A stretch of 64,000 nt of DNA from Delphinus delphis (lineage: Eukaryota > Chordata > Mammalia > Artiodactyla > Delphinidae): NCBI RefSeq assembly GCF_949987515.2, contig NC_082689.1:10593501-10657500 (forward strand). Direction: 5' to 3'. Made by a program: the position numbers and the translations under genes. The notes under the pieces are model-generated. The model saw nothing but the letters and a program-made list of their open reading frames with translations, made no database searches and was not told the DNA's origin. Positions 59,508 to 64,000 of the stretch are shown one piece after another. Numbering within the stretch: the first letter of the stretch is position 1; the number at the start of each line of letters is the position of its first letter.

Positions 59508-60381
59508 CCTTATACTGTCTGATTCTAAAGGGATTATGGATTCATTTTGCATATTTCCTTCAGATTCTCTCAATTCATTGAGGTTAGGGTAAGTTGAATT
59601 GTTGCACGGTCCCCTTAATGCCTGAAGAGTTCACCTAGTCTTCAATAGTGGTCTAGCAACACCTTAGTAGGCACCTGTCTATATTATCTTATCATGACAT
59701 CTTTCTTAACTATCAAAAGGCTGCCCCTCAATTTACCATGCCTAACATATTATTTCTTGTCTAAAAATTTGTTATTCCCTCTGTTTTGAATAACTTGTCA
59801 TTGGCACATTGGTCAACCCCATTTTAGCAACTGAACTAACAAGACTATGACAGCTTCCTTCCCGTAATCTTTCCCTCTAATAGCAAAGCCACATCTGGAG
59901 CCCACACCACACCAGAGGAGTTCCTTTTCTTGCAACATCATTATAAATTGAGTCAAGGCATAAAATTATGTGAAGTTTTATTATCATATAGCCAATCCAA
60001 TATGTGGCTTATATTCTTAACATAATAGAATCCTCATTGGGGTACTCTATTTTGTAATCAAAGTGAAGGAGGAGAAGGGAAATTTACTTTCCTACTAAAG
60101 GTTGCTTGAATTTTTTACTTAATTCCAAATTAGAGATAGGAGCAGTGGAATTTGCATCCATTTCCATAATGGTAAATGTAGACACCAACCAAGAGTCTTA
60201 TAAAATCCATTTTTATATTTCTTTCAGGTTTCTTGAATTTATCAAAGCTAGGGTAATTTGGAACCAAAGATTCCCCTCCTAGCCATCATGCTTAGAGATA
60301 ATAAAATAGTAAACATTATACATGAAAACTTACGCTACCAAGGTTTTTGGAGGTGCTGGCAATATCTTTTCATAAAATTAG
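59508..60381. other. No recognised gene or repeat
   Basis: Unassigned AT-rich sequence. Confidence 0.4.
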
Positions 60382-60388
60382 TCAATTT

Positions 60389-60805
60389 TTTTGTTTTAAT
60401 TTTTATTGGAGTATAGTTGATTTACAGTGTTGTGTTAGTTTCCAGTGTACAGCAAAGTGATTCATATATATATAAATTTTATCATACTCTTTTCCATTAT
60501 GGTTTATTGCAAGATATTGAATATAGTTCCCTGTGCTATATAGTAGGAACTTGTTATTTATTTTATATATAGTAGTTTGTATTTGCTAATCTCAAACTTC
60601 TAACTTATCTCTCACCCACCCCCTTTCCCGTTTGCTAACCATAAGTTTGTTTTCTATGTCTGTGGGTCTGTTTCTGTTTTGTAAATAAGTTCATTTGCGT
60701 CATATTTTATATTCCACATATAAATGATACCATATGGTATTTGTCTTTCTCTGTCTGATTTACTTCACTTAGTATGATAATCTCTAGTTCCATCCAGAAA
60801 ACTCA
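60389..60805 (-). mobile_element. L1 3' end, antisense
   Basis: T-rich tail, then 'attggagtatagttgattta', 'gtgtacagcaaagtgattca', 'gctaaccataagtttgtttt', 'ctgtttctgttttgtaaata', 'cacttagtatgataatctct'. A weak 7-bp repeat (tcaattt) at 60382-60388 and 60806-60812 may be the duplication. Confidence 0.9.
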
Positions 60806-60812
60806 TCAATTT

Positions 60813-61324
60813 CTCGATAGAATATCTTGCAGTTTCAGTAGTTTCCTGCTTAGGATTTTCCAAATTTATAGCTGTTTAGCAATAAGGAGTTAATTAAGAG
60901 TCACAACTATGGCCCACTCACATTTTTCAATCTTTCATTGGGACCATTTCCCCATTCCTAACCCAAGCAACAAACATCTACTGCTTGATTATGCACTTTC
61001 GATGTCCCTGGAACTGATTCTGTATTTTTAAATCAGTTCTGATTAGTCCTCAGTTTATATCTTGTTCCTTATCCATTTAGCTACCCCTCTCCAATCATAT
61101 TTCTTCTAACTTCCATTGAGAAGCCTTTCTAATTAATTATCTCAATCCCTGAATGACCTCAAAGTAGGACTGGCTCAGCAGTCAGCTTTGTACCGAAGGT
61201 TCTCTATCCTTCTTTCCTTATCATCCTTCCTCCAGAAAAAAGCTTTAGTTACTTCACTTGAATCTGGGACCATTTCAATAATCCTGCTGACTATGTCAGC
61301 TATACCAATTATGCTTTTTCGGAT
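60813..61324. other. No recognised gene or repeat
   Basis: Unassigned. Confidence 0.4.
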
Positions 61325-61640
61325 TATTGTAAAGACTCACAAAACTCCACAGAGTATAAGCACATATGGCTTTAGTAGAGGTAAAGGATCTGACAAGTAG
61401 GAGAGAGAAATCACAGTCAGTCCTCTGGGAAGTCCAAGGCACCCTGGCGCAGCTTCCAAATTTCTTTCCTAGTCACATGAGGTATGCTTTGTCTCAGGAT
61501 GGTGAACTGCCAAGACACACACAAAATGCCTTGATTTCAGGAAGTTATAGTTTTATCCGAGAAGGTTGTTGTTTGTATCCCTCTGGCCATGTAGCCAATA
61601 GCAGGCTACACGATCAGGTTTAATAACAGAAATTATGATA
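61325..61640 (-). mobile_element. Possible ERV-type LTR remnant, antisense
   Basis: 'attgtaaagactcacaaaac', 'gtagaggtaaaggatctgac', 'cctctgggaagtccaaggca', 'ccctggcgcagcttccaaat' resemble an old ERV LTR layout read in reverse. Ends and family unknown. The 85-codon ORF at 61366-61623 has no domain. Confidence 0.35.
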
Positions 61641-61864
61641 ACATAACAGAAACCAGACACAAACAATTAATTTGTACATTTTCTATAAAGAAGGCTGACC
61701 AGCTGGTACATGATGCCTCCTTTTATGTTTCAGAATCCTAGCATGGAGATGGATTAATCCCATTACATTTTATTCTGGTATGGCCAAGGATTAGCACTGT
61801 GGTTCCAGGTGTCCCCCAGAGATAAGTGCAGGTGGAAATAGACTAGCTGAGATTGTGTAATTAC
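61641..61864. other. Unassigned spacer
   Basis: Nothing recognised. Confidence 0.4.
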
Positions 61865-62015
61865 ACACTAGCTTTATAACCTATGGAAAATTGCCCAGGT
61901 TCATTGTGACTCAATTTCTTCATATTCAAAATAATAACTGAAGTAATATGATTGTGTCATGCTTAAATGCAATTAAGCATGTAAATTGCTATGCTCAGTG
62001 TCAGGCAAAGAGTAA
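61865..62015 (+). mobile_element. MIR SINE
   Basis: 'ttgcccaggttcattgtgac', 'tcaatttcttcatattcaaa', 'ataataactgaagtaatatg', 'gctcagtgtcaggcaaagag' in MIR order. Confidence 0.7.
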
Positions 62016-63050
62016 AAAAAAAGAAAATTTAAATTAAGTGGCACTCCTATATATTGTGTATTTGCCATGATCAAAGCAATTTCTTAGGCTGGTGATGTCC
62101 CGCTGACAACTTAATTTGGCCCTGTGACTCATCCCAGCTCCTATTGGAAATTAATCTGTGCGTGAAGTCAGGGAAGAAATATACAAAAAGTCCAGAATCG
62201 TGAGATTTACCTACATTTTATCTCCAGCTCAATTCTTTCCCTTCCCTTGTTTCTCCAAATTTTGATTTTATTCTTTTGCTGAATTTAAGTCCATATGTAC
62301 ACAGAACTCTGCTTGCCATACATCTGGAACTCTGTGGAGAGAAGAGGTATCTATGGAGGTATGGGTAGCTCTGTTGTAAATAAGAGATTCAAATAAGAAT
62401 AATACAGACTTTCTTTTATTAGGAAATAAGGGACACTACCCAAGGCCTGTAATCAAAAGGTAATCAAATTTGATTTTTTTACAAGGTACATGGGCGATGA
62501 TCATTTCTAATACTCACCCCATTCATTTGTTCATTAATCAAAATTCACATTGAGTTATACACATAGCCAAATAGGATTTGACATAAAATGATACGTTCGT
62601 CTACTTCTCCCATCTCTCAGATGAGGCTGTAGTCCTCCTTTACCCATGTGTACTTATATTTAGATGTCTTGTGAATGGAGTGCCTTACTTGACCTTGTGG
62701 GATAATGGTCTCTGGATGAAATAGGAGCGAACTGGACCAAGGTTCTTTCCATGCCAGGCCCGATGTGTGCCCAACGTAGCCAACCAAATGCACGTAAGCA
62801 ATATGATAAAGTAAAAACTGTGCAGGATTTAAACATTTAGAGGAATTATTTTCAAAAAGTTTGCTGTGAACTCCTTTTCTCAAATGAAACTTTACATGGA
62901 ATTGCAACACGTAAATCACGTGCAGATGAAATGCTTGTGTTGGTGCAAGGATTTGAGGCCTTGAGCACAGACTGCTCAAAGGTCCACTCAGGGATTTAGT
63001 TCAGAAAACCTTAAAACTGGAGCTACCCTATGAGGTCAAACTCTCATAGA
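62016..63050. other. No recognised gene or repeat
   Basis: Unassigned. A 120-codon minus-strand ORF (62617-62979) has no domain, signal peptide or repeat identity that I can see. Coding status is not supported. Confidence 0.4.
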
Positions 63051-63054
63051 AAAC

Positions 63055-63079
63055 AAATAATAATAATAATAATAATAAT
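63055..63079. repeat. (AAT)8 microsatellite
   Basis: Eight uninterrupted aat/ata units between 'aaaac' and 'gccatg'. Confidence 0.95.
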
Positions 63080-63104
63080 GCCATGTTATCTTATGTCCTG
63101 CTCT

Positions 63105-63165
63105 AAATCACAGAGCTAGAAGGAACCTTAGCAGCCATTGTCTGGAGGTCACAAGCTCACACACC
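63105..63165. mobile_element. Possible MIR-family fragment
   Basis: 'cacagagctagaaggaacct', 'tagcagccattgtctgg' recall a MIR-family SINE. Too short to be sure. Confidence 0.35.
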
Positions 63166-63421
63166 TTTAGCATCATGTACATAACACGAACATGTCCCAC
63201 TTCGAAGGGGCAGGATGTGGTCCTCACTGGTGAGCACATCACTTGACTGAAACCATCCCAAATCTTTTCTGTTAACATACAAACAATACATCTGTGACTC
63301 TATTGTAGTGGCCAGTTTAAACCCTTAATTGAGTTCAATCTCTTCCCTGAGTAGACAAGGAACTATAAATCTAGAGTTATTTAAATGATATGTTTAAACT
63401 CTCACATCCAAAACCACTTCT

Positions 63422-63537
63422 GGGACTTCCCTGGCAGTCCAGTGGTTAAGACTCTGCGCTCCCAATGCAGGGGGCATAGGGTCGATCCCTGCTCGGGGAA
63501 CTAAGATCCTGCATGCCACATGGCACGGCCAAAAAAA
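63422..63537 (+). mobile_element. CHR-family SINE, short form
   Basis: 'gggacttccctggcagtcca', 'gcatagggtcgatccctgct' (B box altered), 'cggggaactaagatcctgca', 'ggcacggcc' and a short A tail. No clean target-site duplication found. Confidence 0.93.
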
Positions 63538-63782
63538 CCACAAGCAAACTTCTAACTCCTTCATCTCCTGACTAGAGAAGGGAATCTCAAACTATTTGTG
63601 GAGAAAAACCACCTGAAAAACTTTTTTTTCTATTTTAAATCTGTTGGCAACTCAGAATTTGCAGCATGAAAAATAAAAGAATCCCTTGAAAAATGAAATA
63701 ATAAAAATCACCTACAGTGTGGAAGCCCCAATTTTAAAAAAAATTATTAGAATCAATGCACATAAAATTACTCTCCAAACTG

Positions 63783-63783
<1 letters not shown>

Positions 63784-63820
<37 letters not shown>

Positions 63821-64000
63821 GGTACGCGGGCTTCTCACCGCTGTGGCCTCTCCCGTCGCGAAGCACAGTCTCTGGACGCGCAGGCCCAGCGGCCATGGCT
63901 CACGGGCCCAGCCGCTCCGCGGCACGCGGGATCCTCCCGGACCGGGGCACGAACCCGCATCCCCTGCATCGGCAGGCGGACTCTCAACCACTGCGCCACC
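63784..64000 (-). mobile_element. Young CHR-type SINE, cut by window end
   Basis: A pure T35 tail (63784-63818) and then an almost undecayed body with more than 20 CpG sites: 'gcggtacgcgggcttctcac', 'cggacc', 'ggggcacgaacc'. The last ~15 bp of the head lie beyond the window. The long uniform tail and retained CpGs suggest a recent insertion. Confidence 0.97.
63944..63998 (-). promoter_or_regulatory. Pol III internal promoter of the young SINE (B box and A box)
   Basis: Reverse complement of 63988-63998 is tggcgcagtgg (A box), and of 63944-63955 is ggttcgtgcccc (B box, consensus GGTTCGANNCC). Spacing is tRNA-like and both are intact, so this copy could in principle be transcribed by RNA polymerase III. 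No expression evidence. Confidence 0.7.

Overview
The window is nuclear DNA of a mammal, almost certainly a cetacean. The diagnostic evidence is eleven tRNA-derived SINEs of the whale/hippo/ruminant CHR type, including several long copies of the form typical of whales and dolphins, plus cetartiodactyl-type L1 3' ends beside old pan-mammalian repeats (MIR, L2, MLT1-like LTRs, MER1, MER5, MER20, old L1/HAL1). I find no host protein-coding gene, rRNA, functional tRNA, CRISPR array or bacterial feature. Open reading frames are short and lie mostly in repeats. The stretch is either a gene desert or the inside of a very long intron.

Layout. 1-8 kb: L1 3' end, a CHR SINE, an old DNA transposon, a MIR, a tailless SINE piece beside an ERV-type LTR, and an old L1 tail. 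8-11 kb: two antisense LTRs, then an old L1 interrupted by an LTR-like repeat that was itself hit by a younger L1 end. 11-18 kb: mostly unassigned, with MIRs, an antisense LTR and an odd short ORF before an AATAAA. 18-23 kb: a 4-kb decayed L1ME/HAL1-like element followed by younger L1 tails and a GATA microsatellite. 23-36 kb: the least repetitive part, with an MLT1 LTR, MIRs, two SINEs, a GC-richer block at 25-26 kb holding a splice-site arrangement like a recursive-splicing exon, and an unclassified block at 32-33 kb. 35.9-38.9 kb: a 5'-truncated, disabled 3-kb L1 with target-site duplications. 39-46 kb: MIRs, a 20-bp minisatellite, a TA microsatellite, MER5-like elements and an antisense L1 tail. 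46-54 kb: old L1 pieces carrying inserted SINEs, one of which (52.8 kb) appears to have carried extra 3' sequence with it, plus an antisense L2. 54-64 kb: SINEs, DNA transposon fossils, a MER1 element fused to a SINE remnant, an antisense L1 tail, and a very young-looking SINE cut by the window end.

No novel multi-gene system is visible. The best leads are structural: the SINE 3' transduction, the minisatellite that seems to have grown out of a MIR, the recursive-splice-like exon, the truncated SINE/MER1 junction, an L1 end with an unusual premature tail, and several repeat-free AT-rich stretches that look like conserved noncoding elements. Repeat family names are given from memory of consensus sequences. 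RepeatMasker with a cetacean library would settle subfamily names and exact ends.
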